From: Ianthella basta
Lineage: Eukaryota; Porifera; Demospongiae; Verongiida; Ianthellidae
Direction: 5' to 3'
DNA: 64,000 nucleotides
NCBI GenBank assembly: GCA_964019415.1
Contig: OZ025875.1
Location: 6,092,806 to 6,156,805 of the forward strand
The position numbers and the translations under genes were made by a program. Positions 34,712-46,508 of the stretch are shown here, piece after piece. Position 1 is the stretch's first letter, and each line of letters begins with the position of its first letter. The notes under the pieces were generated by a model, which saw only the letters and a list, made by a program, of their open reading frames with translations, had not been told where the DNA came from and ran no database searches.

Positions 34712-36271
34712 AATGTTGTACGTGTGAAGAACGCAACCTCTACACTGTGTTAGTATGCTCCATTTCTTTCAAAAAGGGCAGTGGTTCTTATACAAGTGTG
34801 AGTGTGCTTCAATATAATTATGTTTACTATTGATCCGTCCCATGTGAATGGAGATGACTGCATGGGCACAATTTGCTTTCGATTGCTGTCACGGGTCATG
34901 CACCTGGCACTTCGATCATGTGTATGATGATGATTGGACACTGTATCATTCATAATCATTTTCAAACCTATTTGAGTGTATCATATAGGTGTATTGTACA
35001 CGTCCTGATCATGACTTGGGCATCTTCCGCTAGCCTTTGTAGCCCAATAATTGTTCAAGTGCGGAATTAGAAAGTTCATGAATATCCTCCACCATTGTGA
35101 TGTACCATAAGTGGATATATAGTGAAGTAATGAAATCCATGTGGTGCTATAAGTGATGTTCACCCTTGGCCTTTGTTCTTGGGTGGATATCGCATATGCA
35201 CCACATGCACTTTAGTGTGATATAACTAATACAATCATAACACTTACAGTACTTTTAATACAATTATACTGTACATGAATACACATGAAAACAGTAGCCC
35301 AACACGTACAGCAGCACACCAGAGACGCTGGATCCAGCACCGCATGTATGTATATATCTTACAACACATGCACAGAGATGCCCTTGAGAGGTTGTCTGCT
35401 GAGTGAACTCAATGAGAAAGTTATTGAATGCATGGCGCCAGCAAAGTACGCTGCACTGATGTGCTCCAACAGAGCTAGAGAGGCAATTTTATAATGCCAT
35501 GCTGACTGCAGTTCTCTGTCCATTCATGAACTTAAGTGTGTACATGCATGCACATGTGGCTTGGTAACTAAGCAAGACGTCAACGCAAATGAAAATAGCT
35601 ACACACTGCACAAAAGTCATCTAAATCACAATAGGCACACATACATAGAACTTTACTGTACATACGAGGACAAGCAGCAACGCAGACCAGCACACGCAGA
35701 GAGCCATTTACATATATAATCATGCCTCCTCAATCTCCTTCATCCATTATCCTGATATTGCATCATTGACCATTTTACCAAAGTGCCATATGAATATGAT
35801 TGTCACAGCCATGAATATGATTATAGCATGTATATAGGTGGCAAACTTGTATTCAGACCACATTCAACTATGAAACATGTCCGGATACAGGGCTGCTTAG
35901 AGATGTTTGGGGCCCAGGGTCTATTACGAATTTGGAGGGCCCTTGCACATTAGTAGTGTCCCTCACAGTGGCCCCCACTGCTTGCCAACTGCCTTTTGCC
36001 TATACCCTTACTTGGCAGTCCCATAGACACGTGACATCTATGTATGCCCTATATACAGTGCAGGACTACTCAGTCAGGCAAACTATATAGCTGTACATGA
36101 TCAGTAGCATATGGCACCCTAACATTTTGACATTCCAGAATGTGCATAAGGCGCTGCTTGTCTCTTTCCACCACTCATGACCGTACTCCTCCTTGGCATA
36201 CGCATGCTCAGTGAATGAATGAGTGGTATATATACTGCATTGCAGTTGGTGAGCATAAACCACCAGTGTTC

Positions 36272-37711
36272 TTAAAGGTCCACTGTCACGGTTATACAAG
36301 TTGCCTTTATATGATAGATTATCCTCTAAAACCACCGAAAATCGCTGTTAGAGCGATTCGAAATTCTCTGGCAGAGGAATAATGGCTCACTTCCGGAAAA
36401 TCGGCCGTAGTAATCCGCCATATTACTGTGACGTCACAGTAGGCTTGCCGTAACTTGGCCTATGCTTGAACGTGTCACACGCGTGTGGAAAGACAATCGC
36501 CGACTGGCTATTCACGTCCCTCTTGCTGATGAACTCGCCCCGATGCATCGCAAATGCGTTGCTGAAGGATGTAGTAGGGCCAGTGGAGGCATAGATCTAT
36601 GGTGGAGGCAACGGTCGCTGCTTCATTTCGCAAAGAGCGATAGTCTGAAGAAGCGATGGCCAGCAGCTGTTGGCAGGGTCTTTCTGTGCTTGGTAAGACT
36701 CTCCCGTAAGTTAGAGCGCCTTTCGGATTGCGACTGATGCCCTACCTGCCATTTCGCTGTTTCTTGGTGTAAATATTCTAGCAACAACCATTTTGCTCAC
36801 TTCTAGTACATCCGTCAGAATCCGAATGGCGCTTTAACTTACAGGAGAGTCTTTCCTAGCACAGAGAAAGCCAATCGAGAAGACGACAAACCGCTACAAA
36901 GGACGAAAGGGTGAGTAGTAGCTTTAGGATGACGAAAAGGGCGTCCCAGGGCCATTTTGATGCCCCCACCTCCTGGTGTTCTGCGCAGCCGTTCTCGGTA
37001 GAGAGCAGGGGACGGTTTTCCTCTGAATCTTATGCTGTGACCAGAGCTTGTGTGTGCCCTACTACCTAGCAAGTAGGAGTAGAGAGATGCTTACGTCTCG
37101 CGATGTGCGAGCCAGTGACCTGAAATACGTGCCGAGTGCTCCGAAATATGTTTTCGGCACACTTCGTATTTCAGCTGTTAGGACTTGTAGGTGACAAATC
37201 AGCTCTAGGCTAGTGTACCATCTCTGTTTCGTATGCTCTTGTAACAGTCCAAGAATGGTGCGAATCGGCGTTTGTAGGGCTGAGAACGGGCGTCACCGTA
37301 TTATTGGTCGTGTCGCAAAATTGATGTCTTGCCGTACGGCTGCGCAACCCGCATGCCCAGATCTATTTCAGAATCAGCAGGGGTATCTCCTTCATTGCCT
37401 CAAGAAGTTTCGCCTTCATCGTAAGATAAAGACTCGCAGGAGATAACGATTTCTTGTTCAGTCCGTTGCCTGGCCTACTCTCCTCCATACTTGTGCAAAC
37501 ATTCCGGAGCCTACTGTGACGTCACGACGTTTTAGCATTGTTAGGACCGGAAAACCGGAAACGCCCACGCATAATTGGTCTTTTTTGCAACTTTGCGCCC
37601 TCGTAACTCCCCCATCGTGAGGCAGAGCACACTGAAATGGGTATCATTGAAGATGTTTCACAAAGCACTATCAATATGAAAAGTAAAAAAAATGCGACAG
37701 TGGACCTTTAA
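36272..37711. mobile_element. TTAA-flanked DNA transposon, Kolobok-like, with THAP-like remnant
   Basis: The element spans 36,276-37,707 (1,432 bases) with TTAA at 36,272-36,275 and 37,708-37,711. Its ends are a perfect 12-base inverted repeat, AGGTCCACTGTC and GACAGTGGACCT. A second inverted pair, GTGACGTCACAGTAGG and CCTACTGTGACGTCAC, lies about 150-200 bases inside each end. Three paralogous spacers (16,284, 21,023 and 31,414) have the uninterrupted site GTTCTTAAAGTGGATTA, which proves insertion. TTAA duplications fit Kolobok or piggyBac families. A 91-residue plus-strand ORF (36,462-36,737) has KCVAEGCS and LHFAKSDSLKKRWPAAVGR, resembling the start of a THAP zinc finger, and THAP domains occur in Kolobok elements. 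No full transposase is present, so it is non-autonomous. Confidence 0.85.
36462..36737 (+). pseudogene. THAP-like zinc-finger fragment in the transposon
   Basis: A 91-residue ORF with two closely spaced cysteines (KCVAEGC) followed by LLHFAKSDSLKKRWPAAVGR. This resembles the first cysteine pair and the FP-K-RW block of THAP domains. The later C-x2-H pair of the domain is not readable in this frame. It could be the first exon of a spliced protein or a decayed remnant. Confidence 0.35.
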
Positions 37712-37830
37712 AGTGGATTACTAGAGCACAATCAAGCAAACGCAGGACTGGGGTTGTGTCACCTGCTTTAGACTGAGAGATACAGAGACATGTATAGATG
37801 GTAATACAACTATAAGTGAAACTATAAGTA

Positions 37831-38802
37831 TTAATTTTTTGTGTCATGATCAGTTATTTGCGTACCATCAGTGCTTGTGATGCTTTCCATTCTAACAGCT
37901 CTTCTTTGTAGTATGCCACAAGTGACAATCTTCTTGGCTTGTTCTCGCACCGGCTTAAGGAAGACCAAGATGATAATGGGAGAGGGGAGGAGGGAGATGA
38001 AGGCTATGCCATAGCCGACATAGACTCCTGGTGGTTCTGAATTGAGTGATATTAAGACTGGAAGTATTTGACCTGCAATACCGATGCCACCACCAACCAC
38101 AAGGAAGAGGGAGAGCTTGGCCATTGCCTTTCGGTACTTTGTCCCTTCAGTGACAATGTTCTTTCGTATGTAACAGAGACAGACAATGGGTACAACAATG
38201 CTGACTGTCAGTGGTGTGAGCCCTCCAAAGATGGACCACACAGCAAAGAATGTGTAACGAGCCTGAATGATGATGGTGTTATTTCTGTCAGGGAAGCAAG
38301 CCACACCGTGGACAAACTGCACTTCATAGACATAAGGAACTAAGACATAGAGGCTTAGAATCATGGGCCCAAGCCATAGGCAAGGAATAATGAGTGCAGC
38401 AACGCGTAAAGTGATGGTCTTCTTGCCAAACCACACTATGGCCAAGATTGTAAATGAAAAAGCTGCCAGGCTCCACAGCCTAACTACCACTCCTGCGGCA
38501 AAACCCCACAGGTACACTCTACACAGGTAAAGTGGTCTGGGTTGATGTGCACTCACATTGATGAATACAATAGAAGTGCCTCCTATTACCACCATGCTTG
38601 CTGCCATTAGAAGACCAGCTAATAGAAGGTTGATGAGAAAAAGACGAACTGGTCTTGGAATTGCAGCCTTCAGAAGTGCCAAGATGGTGATTCCAATCAT
38701 CACACTGGCTGCTATTGTTATCACAAGCACCAGAATGGCGTAGGCCAAGAAGCCAGGACTGTTGAGAGAAGCATCTTCTGGCAGGGACGTGGAATTAGCC
38801 AT
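37831..38802 (-). CDS. GPCR-14, chimeric type II seven-pass receptor
   Basis: Intronless, 323 residues, starting MANSTSLPEDASLNSPGF. The N-terminal half, to about residue 150, is unlike the other type II genes (ILALLKAAIPRPVRL, SAHQPRPLYLCRVYLWGF, WFGKKTITLRVAALIIP). From about residue 153 the C-terminal half (YVLVPYVYEVQFVHG to the tail) is almost identical to GPCR-6, 8 and 12. It shares NSEPPGVY with GPCR-8 alone. The switch lies near 38,340. The tail ends GTQITDHDTKN. It has all seven segments and both loop cysteines, so it is likely functional, and it probably marks one end of the 15-kb duplication. Confidence 0.85.
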   Translation of the reverse strand: MANSTSLPEDASLNSPGFLAYAILVLVITIAASVMIGITILALLKAAIPRPVRLFLINLLLAGLLMAASMVVIGGTSIVFINVSAHQPRPLYLCRVYLWGFAAGVVVRLWSLAAFSFTILAIVWFGKKTITLRVAALIIPCLWLGPMILSLYVLVPYVYEVQFVHGVACFPDRNNTIIIQARYTFFAVWSIFGGLTPLTVSIVVPIVCLCYIRKNIVTEGTKYRKAMAKLSLFLVVGGGIGIAGQILPVLISLNSEPPGVYVGYGIAFISLLPSPIIILVFLKPVREQAKKIVTCGILQRRAVRMESITSTDGTQITDHDTKN

Positions 38803-39569
38803 ATTGGTGCACTACACACGAGGAGACCAACTCTCAACAGCTGTCCATGTGATCTAGCATACCAGCTTACCATATATGGAATGGACACCTTGCAGATTAT
38901 ACATTATTTATAAGTAACTTGCGTACACAACTTGGCTAACAACAAGGTGCAGTGTAGGTAACAAACATGCCCACCTGCTCACTATCCAAACATGTCTGCA
39001 CGTGCCAGTTGGGTTTTTACCTTATCATGAATATAATCAGCATCATGTTGGTGACCATGAATATAATTATCATCCTCTTACAGTTAGAGAACCTTGGCCT
39101 TTTCAAAATACCTGAATGTAGCTACTGCTATAACAGTGCTGTAAGTGGTCTCGTCCTGCAGGTACATATACATAAGTAGTCGCCCTGACATGAGTGCATG
39201 CATGGCTCAGCATGCTATAACGCCCAGAGGCATTACTTCTTGGAACTGCACATGAATTACAGTTTATCGTGTATCTGGAAAACCTATATACATAGCCCAA
39301 AGCAGAAGGCTAGTATAGCCACATTCTAGGCACCCAGACAACACACATGCACAATGTAGACAACACTGAGAGCGAGAGATGCAGTTATTAGATACAAAAT
39401 TTAATACACCATGCATAGTCCAAGCAATAGTTAAAAGGAATTGGTATGTATGTATGATACACATGCAGAGGGCATAAGGCATGCAAGCATGCAATGATGT
39501 AGTTAAAGAAAGAAAATTTGGAATTTACATGTGTAGCATTGGCATAATTATATGAAATTAAGGAGACGG
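38803..39569. other. Spacer between GPCR-14 and GPCR-15
   Basis: Contains the GPCR-14 upstream flank (ACCATATATGGAATGGACACC). No gene is seen in the remainder. Confidence 0.4.
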
Positions 39570-40853
39570 TCAAAAAGTGCCAGTGCCAGGTGTCTGATTT
39601 TCAGCAACAAGTCGCATGGTTAACGGATTTGATATTTCATGACGTTTGCACAATGAAAACTGCCCACAAGTGATAATCCTCTTGGCCTGCTCTTGCACTG
39701 GCTTCAAGTAGGCCATAATGATGATGGGAGATGGGAGGAGAGAGACAACAGCGATGCCATAGCCAAGATACACTCCTGGTGCTGCTGAGTTGAATGACAG
39801 CAGACCTGGAAGGACTTGACCTGCCATACTAATAACAGCACCCACCACAAGGAATAGGGAGAACTTGGCTAAGCCCTTTCTATACTTAGTCCCTTCACTG
39901 ACACTATTCTTTCTTATACAACAAAGACAGACAATGGGTACAATGATACTGACTGCCAGTGGTGTGAGCCCTCCGAAAATGGTCCATGATGCGAAGAAGG
40001 TGTATCGAGCTTGAGGAATGCTGGCGCTGTCGGTATCAGGGAAACAGGCCACACCATGGACAAACTGTGCTTCGTAGACATAAGGAATTAAGACGTAGAG
40101 GATTATAGCTACAGACACAAGCCACAAGATAACCGTGATGACTGCAGCACTCCACCAACGGATGGTCTTCTTGCCAAATATCGCTATGGCAAATACGGAT
40201 ATAGATTGCTTGTAGAAACTATAACATTTTGTCCACTATTATGTCAATGTGGTATGCTCGGTTTGGCAAGTTTTAATTGAGACTCTATGTGTTGTTCTCA
40301 TCTCTTGCCCACTCCTGATGTAGTCACAATGGTACAACACTTTTTCCTGTTAGCTATGGCACATGTCCTGATTAACTCATCAACTGACTATTTACATGAT
40401 GTTTCTTATGTTTGTGTGTGCTACATTGGACCACAGTGAGTCCTAGTGCCACCATGTGGCATGGTGCACGTTAATAATTGAATTGAATTGAATTGATATA
40501 GAGAATGCCGCCAGGCTCCACAGTCTCGCCACCACTCCTGCACCAAATCCCCACAGGTACACTCTACACAGGTACCGCGGCAAAGAGGGACGTGTGCTCA
40601 CTGCTATAAGGACGATAGCAGTGCACACCATAAACATTAAACTTACAGCTATTAGAATAACCGCCAGGAGAAGGTTGATGAGGAAGAGACGCATGGGTCT
40701 TGGAACTGAGGTGGCCATCAGGAGTGACAAGAAGGTGATTCCAATGAACAGACCAGCCACAACTGTTACCACAGCCATCAGAATGCAGTAGGCCATGAAG
40801 CCAGGGCTGTTGAGGGAAGTGTCATTAACTGGCAGCAAGGTAGAGTTGTCCAT
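39570..40853 (-). pseudogene. GPCR-15, receptor split by a SINE-like insertion
   Basis: The 5' part (40,853 to 40,503) starts MDNSTLLPVNDTSLNSPGF and runs through TM1, TM2 and into TM3 (RYLCRVYLWGFGAGVVARLW). The 3' part (40,197 to 39,570) resumes in TM3 and continues with TM4 to TM7 and the tail (ending AENQTPGTGTF). The 297-base interruption contains stop codons. The flanking coding sequence aligns base for base in length with the intact genes when the insert and one target repeat are discounted, so no other lesion is evident. The insertion looks recent. This locus is the outgroup of the array and the nearest relative of the plus-strand fragments. Confidence 0.88.
40206..40494 (+). mobile_element. 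SINE-like insertion in GPCR-15 with 8-bp target duplication
   Basis: About 289 bases flanked by GATATAGA at 40,198-40,205 and 40,495-40,502. The 3' end is a tandem AATTG/TTGAA tail, the same style as the LINE tail at 7,112-7,139. There is no open frame of note. The tail and target duplication indicate retroposition in plus orientation. No A-box or B-box was confidently identified, so it could equally be a 5'-truncated LINE end. Confidence 0.8.
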
Positions 40854-41836
40854 AGCTAGCTACCGGTGCACATGTGCCGCGAACTCTTGTACGTAGCTAC
40901 GCCGTACACGCCTGGAAACGTACAGTCTAGCCAGCTACCGTTCGAAGTTTAGTAGCTATAAGTATACGTTATATACGTAGTTAGACCTGTTCGCTCTCCT
41001 ACCTGTTTCCTTACGCTGCTCTTAAAGCTTCCCTGCAAGCTTTCCTGTCTCAAGTGAAAGTAGTCAACATGGGACTAGCGCTGCTCTCCCTAATGGGGTC
41101 CCGCTCGTTATAGCTGCTCTCCTCAAGGCCTTATAGAACTGAAACCAGTCACGTGTTTATAACGGACAGGACATCGATAGTATTGGGGCTGCTAGGGGTA
41201 TAATTTAGTTATACCATCCCTACATAGACAGCACTACCGTGTACACCTTACCACACTTTCTCATCTTACTACCGTGCTGTCTGATAATATACGGCTTTAC
41301 GTACATCTGTGGAAAGCACCTGGCAGATGTTTGAAGCAGCTGCATGTGTTCTCCACACAGCTACTTCACAGTTACTTCCCCTGCAAACAAGTACCGCTTG
41401 CATTCAAGTCATGGCCGTGCGTTGCCTGGTGCGAGCTATATGTAGCTCCTGAGTATACGAAGGGGGGCAAACTATATGGCTGTCTTAGAATTAATGCAAT
41501 CCCTAACATTCAACATAACACAGTAACTAGCTATTGTAGATCACCTATACCATGCAACTACGTACAATTGTTCACAAATCACCTAAGGTATTGAAATTTT
41601 ATGGCTAGGTATTTTAAGCAACACGTACGGTACCTTACATTTAGACACACATTACATTTATAGAAATGCAACTATAGGCAGGCATTTTCACATTATGACT
41701 GATCCGTAATGACATCAGATGCCCCTCTCTAGTACTGCTCACGTATAAAGTGCTAAACACACATTGATGCATGCACTGATGCGTACATTGCAGCAAAAGG
41801 TACTAATTAAATTTCCATCAATCCGTCTTTAAAGAG
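40854..41836. other. Intergenic region after the GPCR array
   Basis: Marks the end of the array. No gene is recognised; a 106-residue plus-strand ORF (41,274-41,594) has no family resemblance. Confidence 0.4.
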
Positions 41837-42415
41837 TTATGACTTGACTCCAATGTAGCTACACTCTCTGCCTGTCTTCTTGAGCACATCCAACAACTCC
41901 TGCCCAGAGAGAGATGCAGTCACATACACACGCTGTGCGTCCATGTCTATCTCAACCTTGCTCACTCCTTTGTGGCAAGAGTGAGAGGGGAGGGGACGGG
42001 GGGGGGGGAGAGAATAGGGAAACAAAAGATGATCGAAGAGGATGTCATCGGATGAGAAGGAATAAGGTGTGTTAGCAAAGGATGCACAGACCATGGCTGG
42101 AGGCTAGAATACAATGAAATCCTGTGACGCCTATAGGCACAATGTCATATGAGACGAAGAACACCGTGTTATATATGGGTCATTCTTTACCAAGCATCGC
42201 ACACGTACGTAGCTACGTACGTACATACGTACGTAATATACAGATGTGACAACGCTGAAATGGAGACATTACATGGCAGTTCTACGCCCGGACAAATTTA
42301 GATCTACTACTGTCGTCGTACCTTTGTCTTTCATTCGTCCGAGGACGCGCTCCACTGCTCCCGAACAACCAGAACAAGTCATGGTTACTTGAAACTCGTG
42401 AACCTGGTCGGCCAT
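41837..42415 (-). CDS. ATOX1: ATOX1-type copper chaperone, 2 exons
   Basis: This small cytosolic copper carrier would deliver Cu(I) to P-type copper ATPases. Exon 1 is 42,415-42,322 and exon 2 is 41,967-41,837; the intron has GTACGA and a CACAAAG acceptor, and the joined phase is correct. The product is 74 residues: MADQVHEFQVTMTCSGCSG, with the MTCSGC metal-binding motif at residues 11-16, then VSKVEIDMDAQRVYVTAS and a lysine-glycine region near the end (LKKTGRECSYIGVKS). Size and layout match a single heavy-metal-associated domain. The start is taken at MADQ because longer in-frame ATGs add unlikely hydrophobic sequence. Confidence 0.92.
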
Positions 42416-42611
42416 TTTCTCATTTGTCATTAGACAGACATATAACATAGCCATGTATAATATGCATGCCATACGTACAAGTACAAACTGCAGCTGTCTA
42501 GTACACCGTGCAAATGCTAGTACTATGCTATACAAATTAAAGTCTATGCGAAGTCTACTTTAATCTTTAGCCTGTACCATTAATGCTACAATACGCACAC
42601 ATCAAGATTAG

Positions 42612-43023
42612 CTAAGCTACGGAGAAGTTGTCAAACTGAGCAGGGAAGAAACCAGAAGTGCCAAAGGCCACAAATCCCTTTTGGCTACTTGAGGGGAGTT
42701 TGCTGCTTCCCACTTTCATTCCATTTATCTGAAATGTGACCACCTCACCCTGTAGGAGAGCAAAACATAAGTGAAGAACACAAACACAAAGATGTACTGT
42801 ATTGTAAAGTGGTGTTCACACACTAGGTAAGTCCACTAGTGTTTGCACAACTTGCTGGGCCCATGTAAGGCTTGAGGCATGACACAACTAACTGCTAATT
42901 TGTAGCTATCTGAATTGAAAGCAATGTAACATTTTTCAGCTACTGACCCATACATATATAAGGTGTAATATTGTAACATTCTAATTAGAACTTAGGTGAA
43001 ATGGAGGGAGTAGCGGTTGGTAC

Positions 43024-43113
<90 letters not shown>

Positions 43114-43213
43114 CTTGCTTACAGTGACCATGACAGTCAGAGTGTACCACTCATCTACTTTAGCTGTGAAATCTCCCATTGTGATCACGTCTTTACCAGC
43201 TGTGTGTGCGTGC

Positions 43214-43291
<78 letters not shown>

Positions 43292-46200
43292 TTAGCATGT
43301 GATGAGTGCAGTGTACAGCGTAGCAATAGAGAGACCACACAAGAACAGAATAATGAACGTGACTAATGGCACATAAATATTTGAGAATGATAAAGAATAA
43401 CAAATGGTGCTTTGGCAAAGCGTCAGTTTTCACTATCACCCAGTCCACTGCTACCACAACAGCCAACACCTCCTTTCAGCTTGCTGTGTCATCAGTATGT
43501 GGAATGTCATTCAAATCACAAGTTAAGAAGAGTCTCTTTGGTGCAGCTGTGAAATGCGACCATTCAAGGCAGACACTTGTCTATATGTCATTGTTAGCTC
43601 CATTCGGTCCAATTCTATGCAATACACCCTCTTACAGCTACTTGTCTATCTAGCAGCCAAGTCAGATGTGACTGTAGATAACCACTTTAAACAGGTTCTA
43701 CTGTACTGTGTCTGTCTGTTCATCACTTTGCCTATTGGTTCCAATGAGTAAACAGAACTGATCACTATAATACACACAAGCCAGGGTAATGGCATGCCAG
43801 TGCATTCAACCATACATACGTACAAAGCATGTGAGTCCCTCTCACTCATTGCACTCACATATGTCTGTTGTCGCTGTCCACTTGCCCTGTCCCACGAGCA
43901 ACCAGAAGAAGACACCCTTTGCATTTCTCACGCCACATCCTCCTTGGTCCACTTGGAAGGCAACAAACACACCTCCCTGTACCTCTGCCAGGGCATCGAC
44001 TGTCACATTCCGAGGGCCCCTAAACATGAAATTTATTAAGGGGTGAACAGTGTCATGTGACAATCACATGACTAGGCATGGACATTGGCGATTGTCAAAT
44101 GGTTAGAAATTGGTATTGAGTAAGCACTGGGCTGAGTCAACATATACAAGTGTGTTCTATTATGTAGTCAACAAGATCACGCATTGGACAGTGTGATGAC
44201 ATTACCAAGTGTTCTGTCCAATAATTGTGATGGTCTGATCGGCATCATCACACCAGGTGATGGGCCGTGATGGAACCATCTGCATACATGGTGTATGTGA
44301 TGGAAGAGACATGAAGTTAAACAACACATGCTATCATTTGTCAATCAATTGTTACAGCCTCACCAGTGTTGGTATAAGTACATGAAGCTTCCCTCCATTC
44401 ATTATACCTACATATATATACCTCTTTCACACCTCCCTCACACCCATCACACCCCTCAACCCACACCTCCCTCACACCCATCATGCACACACCTCAGCCC
44501 ACACCTCCCTCACACCCACACACCCCTCAACCACACCTCCCTCACACCCACACATCCCTCAGCCCACACCTCCCTCACACCCACACACCCCTCAACCCCA
44601 CCTCCCTCACACCCATCACACCCCACAACCCACACCTCCCTCACACCCACACACCCCTCAGCCCACACCTCCCTCACACCCATCACACCCCTCATCCCAC
44701 ACCTCCCTCACACCCACACACCCCTCAACCCACACCTCCCTCACACCCATCACACCCCTCATCCCACACCTCCCTCACACCCACACACCCCTCAACCCAC
44801 ACCTCCCTCACACCCATCACACCCCTCATCCCACACCTCCCTCACACCCATCACACCCCTCATCCCACACCTCCCTCACACCCATCACAACCCTCATCCC
44901 ACACCTCCCTCACACCCATCACACCCCTCATCCCACACCTCCCATACACCCATCACACCCCTCAGCCCACACCTCCCTCACACCCATCACACCCCTCAAC
45001 CCACACCTCCCTCACACCCTTCACTCAACAAACCTGCCTCATCACATTCCCTCGGGAGACATCTGCTGCCTTCACAATCTCATACACTCCAGTTTGGTCA
45101 GCAAAGTATTGTGCCTCGCTGTTCAGGGAGTAGGCTGGAGGGGAAAGGGGAGGGGTGGGGGAGGGGTGGGGGAGGGGGAGAGAGTGGGAAGGGAGGAAGA
45201 GAAGTGGAGGAGGGGAGGGAGAGGGGAGGTGGAGGAGGTGGAGGAGACAGAGAGTTCATGATGTGGCAGACAGTGGAGAACACTTTGACAACAAAGTTGT
45301 ACACAGGCAAAGTTGAAACTGATTTCTACCAGGATATGCATAATTTATGAAATGAGCAGAAAACAGAAGTCCCATAAACACACACACATGCAGAAAGCAA
45401 TTTAGAGAAGCACTGTACAATAAACAGCACATAACCCAGAGCACACTTGCCGTTGAAGTCATCCTTGTAGGGCAAAGGGAAGGGCTGGCTGGCAGGGACG
45501 GGATAGCTGCCCTTTTCCCCATTTGAGCTGGTTGTCAAGGTTACCACAGTGTCCACAGGCAGATTGACTGTGACAGTACTTCCTGTCACCTGTGAACATA
45601 AGCGGTTAATCCATATACTGTACATGAAAACACATACACACATACGTACATACGTACAGTACACATACATACATAAAACACACATGCAGATACATTATAC
45701 ACAATATTGCAGATGTTGCTGATGAATTGATGATGCTGAGTATGTATGTATGTATGTATGTATGTATGTATGTATGTATGTATGTATGTATGTATGTATG
45801 TTCAGTGTTCTTGCCAGAGTGTTTCTGAAGGGTACAGAACCCTTCTTGCTCCCTTAAGAACCCTCCTTGAGGCTGTAAACACTGCACCGTACCCTCCTTG
45901 AAAGGCACAGTGCCACTAGCCATGTGGTGTTGGCAATAGTGTTTGCATGCATACACACTGTGTCACAAGGCTCTCCCTGTATTCAGCTAATGCACTTTGC
46001 ACGTGAAAGTGACACCCTCTCCCACACCCAACCATCCACTAGCCACTCCTCACATTACTATTGGTCAAAATGTACCCTTCTTGTATTCTTATCTGGGGAG
46101 AACACCAGTATGTATGTATGTATAAACAGATGTTGGACAGTGTCTGTTGGTCCAGGTGATTCGATCAGTATAATTGCTCACTTGAACTGGGGTCATCTTT

Positions 46201-46475
46201 TTAAAGTATACATCCTCTCCACCCTTGAAGTTAGGCTGGGAGACCCACATCTGCAACTCCTTCACTCCAGCCTGCATTCATGGGGGGGGGGGGGGGGGGG
46301 GGGGGGTACAGATACCAGGGTGTTCTAATGTACACACACACTCACTGACCACTCAGCACTAACAATGAGCTATGGTGCTTACAAAAGTTCCTTTGAACGT
46401 GAAGGTAGCATTCTGCTCCTCAACAGTGTATGGAGGTAGGGACGGACGGATGCACTTGGAGTGGTCATGAGTCTA

Positions 46476-46508
<33 letters not shown>

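Noticed and set aside
36839-37446. ORFs in the TTAA transposon other than the THAP-like one
   Set aside because: No transposase motif or catalytic acidic triad could be recognised, so no coding call is made.
44425-45025. Possible CRISPR-like array
   Set aside because: Units are contiguous and vary within themselves; there are no unique spacers, and the genome is eukaryotic.
44328-45350. 340-residue Pro/Thr/His-rich plus-strand ORF
   Set aside because: It is the translation of the 34-base minisatellite and the flanking GALC intron and exon 14 antisense.
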